A DNA stretch of 14,341 nucleotides from CAYHWW01 sp964360145 (lineage in GTDB: Bacteria; Bdellovibrionota; UBA1018; CAYHWW01), in NCBI GenBank assembly GCA_964360145.1, contig CAYHWW010000083.1:1-14341 (forward strand), in the 5' to 3' direction. The position numbers were made by a program, and so were the translations under genes. Below are positions 1 through 7,119 of the stretch, piece by piece. Every line of letters starts with the position of its first letter. The stretch's first letter is position 1. The notes below the pieces were generated by a model. It was not told the DNA's origin and ran no database searches. It saw nothing but the letters and a program-made list of their open reading frames with translations.

Positions 1-105
1 TGGCACTACCCCCCTCCACCCATGCCCGGAAGTCACATTTTCGAGACTTGCGGGCACGGAGGCCAGAAAAAGCCAGGCAACTAATCCCTGAATTACTCGC
101 GTCAT
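1..105 (-). CDS. Secreted protein, N-terminal fragment with signal peptide (partial)
   Basis: An ATG at 105 on the minus strand opens a frame that stays open to the window edge (35 codons). It encodes an N-terminal signal peptide: MTR, a hydrophobic stretch ending WLFLASVPA, then SLENVTSG, with likely cleavage after VPA. The product is therefore probably exported across the inner membrane. A very G-rich ribosome-binding site (AGGGGGGGGG, 111-120) sits 5 bases before the start codon. Too little of the mature protein is present to assign a family. It is divergently arranged with the ATPase gene at 249. The nine-G run in the ribosome-binding site is unusual and could slip. It is short, so a chance open frame is possible, but signal peptide plus binding site argue for a real gene. 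Confidence 0.55.
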   Translation of the reverse strand, partial: MTRVIQGLVAWLFLASVPASLENVTSGHGWRGVVP

Positions 106-211
106 GGGAACCCCCCCCCTCTGCCTTTTCGACAGTAGGGCCGCCATCATCACTGGGCAGAACATGCCTCCAGGAGGGTCATGGCGGGACCGTACTTTAG
201 CACTCTATGTG

Positions 212-238
212 ATGGCAATACTACCGTTAATATGCCAT
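212..238. promoter_or_regulatory. Inverted repeat in front of the ATPase gene (candidate operator)
   Basis: ATGGCA (212-217) and its reverse complement TGCCAT (233-238) flank an AT-rich core, ending about 10 bases before the GTG start at 249. Size and position fit a repressor or autoregulatory site, but no regulator can be named and a chance six-base repeat is possible. Confidence 0.25.
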
Positions 239-248
239 CATACTATCA

Positions 249-1400
249 GTGTCTATTCAATTAATTCATAGAGTTATACAGTTTCCAGATGATTCATTTT
301 TTCTTTTTGGACCCAGGGGATCTGGCAAGAGCCGGGCCCTCAAAGCGGCCTATCCGCATGCCATCTACATTGACCTGCTTAAGTCCGCTCAATACCTTCG
401 TTACTTGAATCGACCAGATATCCTACTCGAGGAACTCCGTGCACTGCCCGCGGGAACTCGCGTCATTCTCGACGAAGTTCAGCGAATCCCCATGCTTTTA
501 AACGATGTCCATTCCGCAATCGAGGAGCTGGATCTAAAGTTCGCGCTCTGCGGTTCAAGCTCCCGCAAACTCAGACACGCAGGAGTGAATCTGCTTGCCG
601 GTCGGGCACTATCCCTTCGCATGTTCCCCTTTCTGCCAGAGGAGCTGGGATCGGACTTTGACCTGGATGAAGCGCTACGGTTTGGCACTCTGCCTCTGAT
701 CTGGGCGGCGAAAAATAAGAAGCCCAAACTAAAAGCCTACGCTCAAACTTATTTACGCGAAGAGGTTCAAGCCGAGGCCTTGGTGAGAAACTTGGGAGAC
801 TTCGCACGGTTCCTACCTGTCGCGGCACTGATGCATGGTCAAGCACTCAACACTGCATCTTTAGCGCGAGACGCCGGAGTGGGACGAACCACCGTGCAGA
901 ATTACATAGAAATCCTCGAAGACACCCAGCTCGCCAACCGACTCTATCCGCTGGAAAGCCAGTACCGAGTCAAAGAGCAGAAGCATCCCAAGTTCTATTG
1001 GATCGACGCCGGAATCCTTCGAACCCTGAGAAACCAGTGGACGGAGCCCAGCGCCGCGGAGCGTGGAGCATTGTTCGAAGGGTTCGTGGCCATGGTCCTT
1101 CGCGCATACCAGTCATACCGAGATCTCTGCGATAGCTTGCACTACTGGGCAACAGGAGACGTCGAAGTGGATTTCGTTCTAGAGAAAGATGGAAAGCGCA
1201 TTGCGATCGAAGCCAAAAGTGGCGAACGCGTTCGCAAGGAGGATTTTTCAGGGCTCATCCAGATCGCCAAATTGCCTGGTATGACGCGCAGGATCCTCAT
1301 TCACCCCTCCGAAACGGCACGCTCACTGGAGAACGGCATCGAGATTCTGCCGGCGAAGATGCTCTTTGAAGAGTTGAAAAAAGGGAAGCTATGGGTTTAA
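249..1400 (+). CDS. AAA-family ATPase with C-terminal DUF4143 domain
   Basis: This 383-residue protein has the layout of the AAA_14/DUF4143 ATPases found widely in bacteria and archaea, whose physiological role is mostly unknown. Walker A is GPRGSGKS (21-28). Walker B is RVILDEV (71-77), with D75/E76. A sensor-like CGSS follows at 101-104. From about 163 the DUF4143 part contains a helix-turn-helix-like stretch (about 202-228) and a PD-(D/E)xK-like nuclease core: E278 in the GALFEG segment, D308 in VDF and E321-A-K323. It is probably a cytosolic nucleotide-dependent DNA- or protein-interacting factor; no substrate can be inferred. GTG at 249 is the only start after the in-frame stop at 228-230, and it lacks its own Shine-Dalgarno sequence. 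The 3' end overlaps the convergent SUI1 gene by 4 bases. Confidence 0.85.
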   Translation: MSIQLIHRVIQFPDDSFFLFGPRGSGKSRALKAAYPHAIYIDLLKSAQYLRYLNRPDILLEELRALPAGTRVILDEVQRIPMLLNDVHSAIEELDLKFALCGSSSRKLRHAGVNLLAGRALSLRMFPFLPEELGSDFDLDEALRFGTLPLIWAAKNKKPKLKAYAQTYLREEVQAEALVRNLGDFARFLPVAALMHGQALNTASLARDAGVGRTTVQNYIEILEDTQLANRLYPLESQYRVKEQKHPKFYWIDAGILRTLRNQWTEPSAAERGALFEGFVAMVLRAYQSYRDLCDSLHYWATGDVEVDFVLEKDGKRIAIEAKSGERVRKEDFSGLIQIAKLPGMTRRILIHPSETARSLENGIEILPAKMLFEELKKGKLWV

Positions 1401-1756
1401 CCCTTTGACTGAATCCCCTCCTTCGCCAGCGCCGCCCGGATCAGCTCCCGCTTATCCCCCTGAATCTCGATGACGCCCTCTTTGCCACTCATGATGTAGG
1501 TGCCACCGGAGCCGCACTTTTTCTTCAGCTTGGTGGTCAGGTCCCTCAAAAAGATCTCATTCTTTGGCAGCATATCGATAACAGTCACCGTCTTGCCCGC
1601 ACGGCCTGACTTTTCGATGCGCAGCACGGCGATGAACTTGTAGCCCTTCACCTCGACCTCCGGCACGCACTCGCACTCGCTCACCAGCTCTTTGCATTTC
1701 GGGCAGCGCTGATTCAGTTTAGGGTCGGTGCTGTAGACTAGTTTTCCGTCTTTCAT
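1397..1756 (-). CDS. yciH: YciH/SUI1-type translation initiation factor
   Basis: A 119-residue SUI1-domain protein related to eukaryotic eIF1 and E. coli YciH, expected to bind the 30S subunit and influence start-codon selection. The SUI1 fold spans about residues 42-115, with the basic loop EKSGRAGKTVT (48-58) and the conserved KKKCGSGGTY segment (78-87). The N-terminus has the cysteine cluster seen in bacterial members: CPKC at 18-21 followed by C28 and C30, possibly a zinc site. AGGA lies 8 bases before the ATG. The gene is divergent from the Gre-like gene with only 22 bp between the start codons and overlaps the ATPase gene tail to tail. Family assignment is firm; the role in this organism is inferred from homology. 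Confidence 0.9.
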   Translation of the reverse strand: MKDGKLVYSTDPKLNQRCPKCKELVSECECVPEVEVKGYKFIAVLRIEKSGRAGKTVTVIDMLPKNEIFLRDLTTKLKKKCGSGGTYIMSGKEGVIEIQGDKRELIRAALAKEGIQSKG

Positions 1757-1778
1757 CGTGTGATCCTATAACCCGGCC

Positions 1779-2270
1779 ATGAAAAAACAAATCATCCTCG
1801 CCATCATCACTAAACTCAGAGAAGAACTGGCCGCCACCCTGGCATCAGCCTCCGCCGCCCACGAGGCCGCCACCGGCGCCGAGAGCAGGGCCGAGAATCA
1901 GTACGATACCCGGGGCCTGGAGGCGAGCTACCTCGCCGAGGCCCAAATGAAGCGGGCTGCCGACGGCGAGCGGCAAATTGCCATGTACATGGCCATGCTG
2001 GATCACATTCCACGGGGCGGCACCGGCGTCTCCCCCCTGCAGGTGTCCGTGGGTTCCCTTGTGGAACTGGCCCAAGGCACTCGCCGCACCCACTATTTCA
2101 TCGTCAATGGCGGCGGCGGCCTCTCACTCCAAGTGGAGGGCCGCACCATCAACGTCATCACCACCCAATCCCCCATGGGCGACGCCCTCCTCGCGCACCA
2201 GATCGGAAACGTTGTGGAAGTGGAGATGCAAGGGACCACCCGGCATTTCACCGTGGTCAGCGTTTCCTGA
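1779..2270 (+). CDS. GreA/GreB-family transcription elongation factor-like protein
   Basis: A 163-residue protein. Residues 1-78 are predicted coiled-coil and include the family motif YDTRGLEASYLAEAQ (42-56), with acidic residues (E35, E39, D43) near the hairpin tip. Residues 88-163 form a GreA/GreB C-terminal FKBP-like domain: GSLVEL, then the signature SPMGDALL (131-138), then GNVVEVEMQG. Gre factors enter the RNA polymerase secondary channel and stimulate cleavage of backtracked RNA; this shorter variant family may instead act as an anti-Gre or stress modulator. ATG at 1779 is the only early Met (the next is M57), but no Shine-Dalgarno precedes it. The promoter must overlap the divergent SUI1 gene. 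It is an unclassified Gre-like protein rather than canonical greA. Confidence 0.85.
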   Translation: MKKQIILAIITKLREELAATLASASAAHEAATGAESRAENQYDTRGLEASYLAEAQMKRAADGERQIAMYMAMLDHIPRGGTGVSPLQVSVGSLVELAQGTRRTHYFIVNGGGGLSLQVEGRTINVITTQSPMGDALLAHQIGNVVEVEMQGTTRHFTVVSVS

Positions 2271-2281
2271 AACCGCTGCCA

Positions 2282-2333
2282 TTTTAACCCGTCGATCTTT
2301 TTCACTACATTTAAAATATTCGACGGGTTAAAA
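2282..2333. repeat. 14-bp perfect inverted repeat before the dehydrogenase gene
   Basis: TTTTAACCCGTCGA (2282-2295) is exactly repeated as its reverse complement (2320-2333), separated by 24 AT-rich bases. The second arm ends 11 bases before the ATG at 2345. The U-run is on the 5' side of the stem and no T tract follows on either strand, so it is not a normal intrinsic terminator. It is more likely an operator or an mRNA hairpin controlling the downstream gene. The repeat is directly visible; its role is inferred. Confidence 0.7.
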
Positions 2334-2344
2334 CGACGCCCTAA

Positions 2345-4798
2345 ATGACAAAACTCCCCACCCACGCCCGCGTCGTCATCATCGGTGGCGGCGTCATTGG
2401 CACCTCCGTCGCCTACCACCTGGCCCACATGGGTTGGAAAGACGTGGTGCTTCTCGAACGAGACCAGCTGACATCAGGCACCACCTGGCACGCGGCGGGC
2501 CTCATGGTCTGTTTCGGCTCCACCTCCGAAACATCCACAGAAATGCGCAAATACTCCCGGGACCTCTACGGGCGCCTGGAGGCTGAAACCGGCCAAGCCA
2601 CGGGGCTGAAACAAACAGGTTTCATACAGGTGGCCACCGACGCCGACCGCTTGGAGGAATACCGCCGCGTTTCCGCCTTCAACCGTTTCTGCGGCATCGA
2701 CGTGCAGGAAATCTCCCCTGACAACGTGAAGGAGCTCTTCCCCTACGCCAACGTCAGCGATATCAAGGCCGGTTTCTACGTAGAAAAAGACGGCCGCATC
2801 AACCCCGTGGATGTGACCATGGCCATGGCCAAGGGCGCCCGCATGCAGGGCGCTAAAATCATCGAAGGGGTGTCGGTCACCGGCGTTCTGCGGAAAAACG
2901 GCAAAGTCACCGGCGTGAACACCACCAGCGGCACCATCCAGTGCGAATACGTGGTGAACTGCGCCGGCATGTGGGCCCGCCAGCTCGGCGAACTCTCCGG
3001 CGTCAACATCCCCAACCAAGCCGCCGAACATTACTACCTTATCACCGAGGACATCAAAGGCATGCCAGCCAACATGCCCGTCCTCGAAGATCCGTCCAGT
3101 TACGGCTACTTCCGCGACGAAGTGGGCGGCCTCATGATCGGGTTGTTCGAGCCCGTCTGCGCGCCATGGAAGGTGGAGGGCATCCCCGCTGATTTCTCCT
3201 TCGGCGAAATCGAACCCGACTGGGACCGCATGGCGCCCTACCTTGAAAAGGCCATGAAGCGCGTGCCCATCTCGCTTGATGTCGGCGTGAAGAAATTCTT
3301 CTGCGGCCCCGAAAGCTTCACCCCGGACCTGCGCCCCATCGTGGGGGAAGCCCCTGAGGTGAAAAACTATTTCGTGGCGGCTGGCTTGAATTCCGTCGGC
3401 ATCCTGACCGGCGGCGGCCTGGGGCGCGTCATCGCCCACTGGATGGTCAACGGCACCCCTGACGTGGACGTCACCGGTTTCAACATCGATCGGCTCCACG
3501 TCTACCAAAACAACGCCAAGTACCGCCGCACCCGCACGGTGGAGAGCCTGGGCATGGTGTACCAAGCCCACTACCCCACGAAGACCTACGAAACCGCTCG
3601 GGGCGCGAAAAAATCGCCCTTCCACGACAGGCTCGCGGCGGCTGGCGCCTATTTCAAAGACGTCAGCGGCTGGGAAGGCCCGGACTGGTATGCCCCCCCC
3701 GGCGTGAAGGCCGAAGTGGAGAAGCTTTCCTGGGGCCGCATGAACTGGTGGCCCTATTGGCAGGCTGAACACAAGGCCGCACGGGAGAGCGTCATCGTCA
3801 TGGACATGTCCTTCATGTCCAAGTTCCTCGTACAAGGCCGCGATGCGGGCCAAGCCTTGAATCACATCTCCGCCAACAATGTGGATGGCGCCACCGGCAT
3901 GATCACCTACACCCAGTGGCTCAACGTGGAGGGCAAGCTCGAAGCTGACCTCACTGTCACAAAACTGGATGATGAGAAATACCTCGTCGTGGTCACCGAC
4001 ACCATGCACCGCCATGCGGAGACCTGGATGAAACGCCACTTCCCCGAAGGCTCCCATGCCATGGTCACCGACGTGACTTCGGGCTATGGCCAGCTCAACC
4101 TGCAAGGGCCCCGCTCGCGGGAACTGCTGCAAACCCTCACCGGCGCCGACCTCTCCAACGAGGCCTTTCCGTTCCGTGCGGCGAAAGAAATCGACCTGGG
4201 CTTTGCGCGGGTGCTTTGCGTGCGCATCACCTATTTAGGCGAGTTGGGCTACGAGCTTTACATCCCGGCGGAACAGGCCACCTCCGTCTACGATCTCATC
4301 ATTGAAGCAGGCAAAGATTTTGGACTGAAACACGCCGGTCTCAAAGCACTCGCCAGCCTGCGCATGGAAAAGGGCTACCGCGACTACGGCCACGACATCG
4401 ACAACACGGATAATCCGCTGGAAACAGGCCTGGGCTTCGCCGTGGATTGGAACAAGCCCCATGGCTTCATCGGCAAAGAGGCATTGGCTGAAGTCAAAGT
4501 CGCGGGCCCCATGACTCGCCGCCTCATGCAGATCCTTGTGAAGGATCCCGAGCCGCTCATGTACCACGCCGAGGTGGTGCGCCGGAACGGCAAGGCCGTG
4601 GGCTACGTGCGGGCAGCGTCCTATGGCCACAGCTTAGGCGGCGCCGTGGGCCTCACCATGATCGAAGCAGGTGAGCCCGTGGATGCCGCCTACATCAATG
4701 GCGGCAACTGGGAAGTGGAGATCAATGGCAAGCGCTACCCCGCCGTGGTCTCGCTGAAACCCTTGTACGACCCAGAGATGAAAAAAATCAAACGTTAG
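2345..4798 (+). CDS. Dimethylglycine/sarcosine dehydrogenase-like FAD enzyme with GcvT domain
   Basis: An 817-residue flavoenzyme of the DMGDH/SARDH/PDPR family, about the usual length. Order of domains: FAD-binding Rossmann oxidoreductase (GGGVIG at 14-19; about 8-370), a linker domain (about 370-425), then a tetrahydrofolate-binding aminomethyltransferase (GcvT) region to the C-terminus (GYGQLNLQGPRSRELL; YLGELGYELYIP; ETGLGFAVDWNK). TTWHAAG (46-52) includes the His that carries covalent FAD in mammalian DMGDH and SARDH. The expected role is oxidative N-demethylation of dimethylglycine, sarcosine or a related amine, passing the one-carbon unit to folate. It is monocistronic, has no clear Shine-Dalgarno, and starts just behind a 14-bp inverted repeat. 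The exact substrate cannot be read from sequence. Confidence 0.88.
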   Translation: MTKLPTHARVVIIGGGVIGTSVAYHLAHMGWKDVVLLERDQLTSGTTWHAAGLMVCFGSTSETSTEMRKYSRDLYGRLEAETGQATGLKQTGFIQVATDADRLEEYRRVSAFNRFCGIDVQEISPDNVKELFPYANVSDIKAGFYVEKDGRINPVDVTMAMAKGARMQGAKIIEGVSVTGVLRKNGKVTGVNTTSGTIQCEYVVNCAGMWARQLGELSGVNIPNQAAEHYYLITEDIKGMPANMPVLEDPSSYGYFRDEVGGLMIGLFEPVCAPWKVEGIPADFSFGEIEPDWDRMAPYLEKAMKRVPISLDVGVKKFFCGPESFTPDLRPIVGEAPEVKNYFVAAGLNSVGILTGGGLGRVIAHWMVNGTPDVDVTGFNIDRLHVYQNNAKYRRTRTVESLGMVYQAHYPTKTYETARGAKKSPFHDRLAAAGAYFKDVSGWEGPDWYAPPGVKAEVEKLSWGRMNWWPYWQAEHKAARESVIVMDMSFMSKFLVQGRDAGQALNHISANNVDGATGMITYTQWLNVEGKLEADLTVTKLDDEKYLVVVTDTMHRHAETWMKRHFPEGSHAMVTDVTSGYGQLNLQGPRSRELLQTLTGADLSNEAFPFRAAKEIDLGFARVLCVRITYLGELGYELYIPAEQATSVYDLIIEAGKDFGLKHAGLKALASLRMEKGYRDYGHDIDNTDNPLETGLGFAVDWNKPHGFIGKEALAEVKVAGPMTRRLMQILVKDPEPLMYHAEVVRRNGKAVGYVRAASYGHSLGGAVGLTMIEAGEPVDAAYINGGNWEVEINGKRYPAVVSLKPLYDPEMKKIKR

Positions 4799-4876
4799 GA
4801 GTGGTGGGCCGTGGCGGAGCGCTATCTTACTGAGGCAAAACTCCCTAAATAGAGCCCAGAAACGAACAGTCTCTCC

Positions 4877-4892
4877 TGGCACTCGTATTGCA
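4877..4892 (+). promoter_or_regulatory. Sigma-54 (RpoN) -24/-12 promoter
   Basis: TGGCAC (4877-4882), five bases, then TTGCA (4888-4892) matches the RpoN consensus with the required GG-N10-GC spacing. Transcription should start near 4903, about 30 bases before the well-supported ATG at 4934. Known biology: such promoters need an AAA+ enhancer-binding activator; no activator gene or obvious upstream activator site lies in the window. Confidence 0.8.
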
Positions 4893-4933
4893 GTGGCGAT
4901 CGGCGCAGTTCACACAATAATCAGGAGAACACC

Positions 4934-5092
4934 ATGGCTACGAAACGCACGAAACCCGCGAATTCCCGCAATGAAAAAACCAAACCTCAGCGCGGCAAGC
5001 AAGCCGCCGCGATCAAACCCGCCAAGCGAAGCGCTCCGCAACGCCAGCAATTGCAAGGCGGGCGCCGTATCGAGGGGCGATTTTCTGCTTAA
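4934..5092 (+). CDS. Small basic Lys/Arg-rich protein (52 aa), hypothetical
   Basis: A 52-codon gene preceded by a clear Shine-Dalgarno (CAGGAGAA, 4922-4929) and by a sigma-54 promoter ending at 4892. The product is hydrophilic, almost free of aromatic residues and very basic (MATKRTKPANS at the start, RRIEGRFSA at the end; Lys/Arg make up close to a third). This is like nucleoid-associated or stress-induced disordered proteins, but no family is recognised. It ends with TAA at 5090. The same frame reopens after the stops at 5090 and 5105 with a similarly basic composition up to 5281, so this may be the intact front of a longer ancestral gene, or simply a short gene. Promoter, ribosome-binding site and start support expression; function is unknown. 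Confidence 0.6.
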   Translation: MATKRTKPANSRNEKTKPQRGKQAAAIKPAKRSAPQRQQLQGGRRIEGRFSA

Positions 5093-5299
5093 CAAAGAAG
5101 ATGGTGACGGAAATATTGTGAGTCGAGTGACCCACAGCGCCGCATCAGCCGCCGCGAAGATGGTGACGATCATGGCCCATCCCGCGGTTCGCGCCGCCAT
5201 GGTGGGAATGATCATCGCAAGAAAAGTGGTCGCCACGGCACGAAACGCGACAAGACTCAAAGCACCTACATCAATCCATAATTCAAAAGGAGCGCCGAC
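5093..5299 (+). other. Degenerate stretch with coding-like remnants and a 13-bp direct repeat
   Basis: No intact gene with a start signal was found. The frame of the preceding small gene continues after two stops (5090, 5105) with a basic, Arg/His/Gly-rich tail ending at TAA 5279-5281, without a start codon of its own. Another frame reads RGDFLLNKEDGDGNIVSR near 5070-5125. GAAGATGGTGACG occurs at 5097-5109 and 5156-5168, 59 bp apart. This suggests a frameshifted or duplicated remnant, or an untranslated spacer or RNA; the sequence does not decide. Confidence 0.35.
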
Positions 5300-5896
5300 A
5301 TGGCAAACATGATTGATCGCAGCAAAAGTAAGGCAGTATTCGGCATCTATGAACACCGCGCCGCGGCGGAAGGGGCGGTAGCGGCATTGAAAAAAGTGGG
5401 CTTTCCCATAAATGACGTCTCCGTCTTACTGCCCGAAGAACCGGGATCCCAAGACATTGCCCACTTCAAGAGCAGCAAATCCCCAGAGGGGGCGGCCAGC
5501 GGCGCCAGCGCTGGGGCCGTACTCGGCGGCGCCCTGGGGCTCCTGGCGGGAGTTGGCGCCCTGGCTATCCCCGGCGCTGGGCCTCTCATCGCAGCGGGGC
5601 CCCTCATGTCCACCCTTGCTGGCCTTGGTGTCGGCGGCCTTGTGGGGGGAGTGAGTGGCGCTCTCATCGGCTTGGGCTTACCCGAGTATGAAGCCAAGCG
5701 CTTCGAAGGCTCGCTCAAGAAAGGGGGCATCTTACTTTCCGTGCATGCGGATACCACGGAAGAAGTGGCCAGTGCCAGACAGGTGCTGAAAATCACCGGT
5801 GCCAAAGACATCGCGACGACATACGAAAAAACCTGGAAGACACCGCCTCCACGAAAAGATGTGGGTGGGCCTATCCCCCCCTCAAAAAGCATGTGA
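5300..5896 (+). CDS. YflT/general stress 17M-like protein with glycine-zipper core
   Basis: A 198-residue protein with three parts. Residues 1-45 hold an AVFGIYEHRAAAEGAVAAL segment typical of the YflT (heat-induced stress protein) domain. Residues 64-128 are a long Gly/Ala-rich hydrophobic stretch with GxxxG spacing, resembling a glycine zipper that could insert into a membrane. Residues 129-180 form an alpha/beta tail (GGILLSVHADTTEEVASA), followed by a Pro-rich end. Relatives are annotated as general stress proteins or ActD-like; no enzymatic activity is known. AAAAGGAG lies 8 bases before the ATG. It sits downstream of the sigma-54 promoter at 4877 and the small basic gene, probably one transcript, and a hairpin follows the stop. 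Stress-related function is inferred from the family. Confidence 0.75.
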   Translation: MANMIDRSKSKAVFGIYEHRAAAEGAVAALKKVGFPINDVSVLLPEEPGSQDIAHFKSSKSPEGAASGASAGAVLGGALGLLAGVGALAIPGAGPLIAAGPLMSTLAGLGVGGLVGGVSGALIGLGLPEYEAKRFEGSLKKGGILLSVHADTTEEVASARQVLKITGAKDIATTYEKTWKTPPPRKDVGGPIPPSKSM

Positions 5897-5903
5897 CCGT
5901 ACC

Positions 5904-5940
5904 GCCCCGAGCTCTCGCCGCATGATGCGGGACTCGGGGC
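5904..5940. terminator. GC-rich hairpin between convergent genes (bidirectional terminator candidate)
   Basis: GCCCCGAG (5904-5911) pairs with CTCGGGGC (5933-5940), and the loop contains a second small stem (CCGCAT/ATGCGG). It lies between the stop of the stress protein (5896) and the stop of the convergent kynureninase gene (5941). There is no strong U tract on either side, so termination may be weak or factor-assisted. Confidence 0.55.
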
Positions 5941-7119
5941 CTACTCTCTAGCGGCGGCACCAAGATGTATGATCGCCTCTTTGATCTGCTCATCAGAAAG
6001 ATAAGGCGCGGGCCCGAGGCGCAAGAGGCTTCCCCGATAATCCGTGAAAACACCTCTGCCTTTCAATGCTTCGGAAATTTCAGGGGCACGGGGAGTGGTC
6101 AGGGCGAGAAACCCGCCGATGCGATGCAAAGGGACGTCCCTCTCACGATGGATGAGCGAAGGAGGAAGCTCCAGCGCGTCAAAGCCTTCCACCAGAAGTT
6201 TCATCTGCGCCTGGCTGATCTGCCGCAATTTCACAGGCGTCAGCCCCTCGCGCCGAAAGAATTCAAACACGCTTGTGGCGCGGTAGTGGCTGGTGGGGTC
6301 GTAGGTGGCCCCTGCAAAGCGCGCAGCGCCCTCGCCGTAGCCCACTTTCGCATTCAAATCAGCGCTCTTTTCCAGCGCTCCGAAATCCGCCATCCAACCC
6401 GTGATCAACGGACGCATCGTGCAATCCTTGGGGAAGCGAAGGAAACAGTTTCCCTCGCCAAGCTGGCAGTATTTATAGCCTCCGCCCACGATGAACGCGG
6501 TTTCCAACCCCGCCACCGAGAACGGCACCACATTGAGGGCATGATACACATCAAGCAAGAGCTGAGCCCCCACGGCTTGACACCGGGCATTGATGGAGCG
6601 CAAGTCAGGAGCAATCTGCCCAGAGTTGAAGAACACCGTGGACATCATCACCGCCGCAACGCGATCATCAATGGCATCCACCATGCGCTGGGGCAGAGAC
6701 TCAACCGGGTGCGCCGCGATGGTGATCACCTCGATGCCCTCTTCAGCCAGTCTCCACAGCTGGCGGCGCAAACTATGGAACTCGCTATCGGTGGTCACGA
6801 GGCGACGACGTTGTTTCAGGGGCAGCGCGGAGAGAAAGCGCACCACCAGATCGTGCGTGCTGGGGGCCAGGGCGTAGTAACCGCTGGTGTCTTCCATCAA
6901 TGCCGCGAACCCTTTTTGCACTGCCTCTGCTTTTTCAAAGGCCCTCCCCCACTTGCCATCCAGGAATTCCGCCGCATCCAGCCAGGCCTGCTGCTGCCCC
7001 TCGAGGGCGCAGTCGGGCCAAGCCTGGTGGGAATGGCCCGTGAGCAACGTGCGCTCGGCCACCCTGAACTTGGTGTAATGACGAGCCAGGGCGCTCAGAA
7101 CTGTACCCGAATCGCCCAA
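5941..7119 (-). CDS. kynU: Kynureninase-like PLP enzyme
   Basis: A fold-type I PLP enzyme of the class V aminotransferase/kynureninase group, 392 residues. Key features: LLTGHSHQAWPD (25-36), equivalent to the kynureninase substrate-binding N-terminus; STHDLVVRFLSALP (87-100); D190 in LLLDVYHALN, which contacts the PLP ring nitrogen; and GGGYKYCQLGEGNCFLRF (212-229), with K216 as the Schiff-base lysine. Kynureninase cleaves kynurenine to anthranilate plus alanine. The frame begins at a TTG (7119), overlapping the end of the tryptophan 2,3-dioxygenase gene by 25 bases, so translation is probably coupled. A later GTG near residue 20 is less likely because it would trim the N-terminus. Assignment rests on motifs plus its dioxygenase neighbour; it is a divergent member, so another class V activity cannot be excluded. 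Confidence 0.78.
   Translation of the reverse strand: MGDSGTVLSALARHYTKFRVAERTLLTGHSHQAWPDCALEGQQQAWLDAAEFLDGKWGRAFEKAEAVQKGFAALMEDTSGYYALAPSTHDLVVRFLSALPLKQRRRLVTTDSEFHSLRRQLWRLAEEGIEVITIAAHPVESLPQRMVDAIDDRVAAVMMSTVFFNSGQIAPDLRSINARCQAVGAQLLLDVYHALNVVPFSVAGLETAFIVGGGYKYCQLGEGNCFLRFPKDCTMRPLITGWMADFGALEKSADLNAKVGYGEGAARFAGATYDPTSHYRATSVFEFFRREGLTPVKLRQISQAQMKLLVEGFDALELPPSLIHRERDVPLHRIGGFLALTTPRAPEISEALKGRGVFTDYRGSLLRLGPAPYLSDEQIKEAIIHLGAAARE

Noticed and set aside
2474..4132. 552-codon open frame on the minus strand inside the dehydrogenase gene
   Set aside because: It is a frame shadow of the GC-rich dehydrogenase gene: composition is His/Gly/Val/Ala-rich without any domain pattern, while the plus strand has clear FAD and GcvT motifs.
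4893..5312. 139-codon plus-strand frame across the sigma-54 unit
   Set aside because: Its start lies at the -12 element of the promoter, upstream of the expected transcript start, and it overlaps the better supported ATG at 4934 and the stress-protein start.
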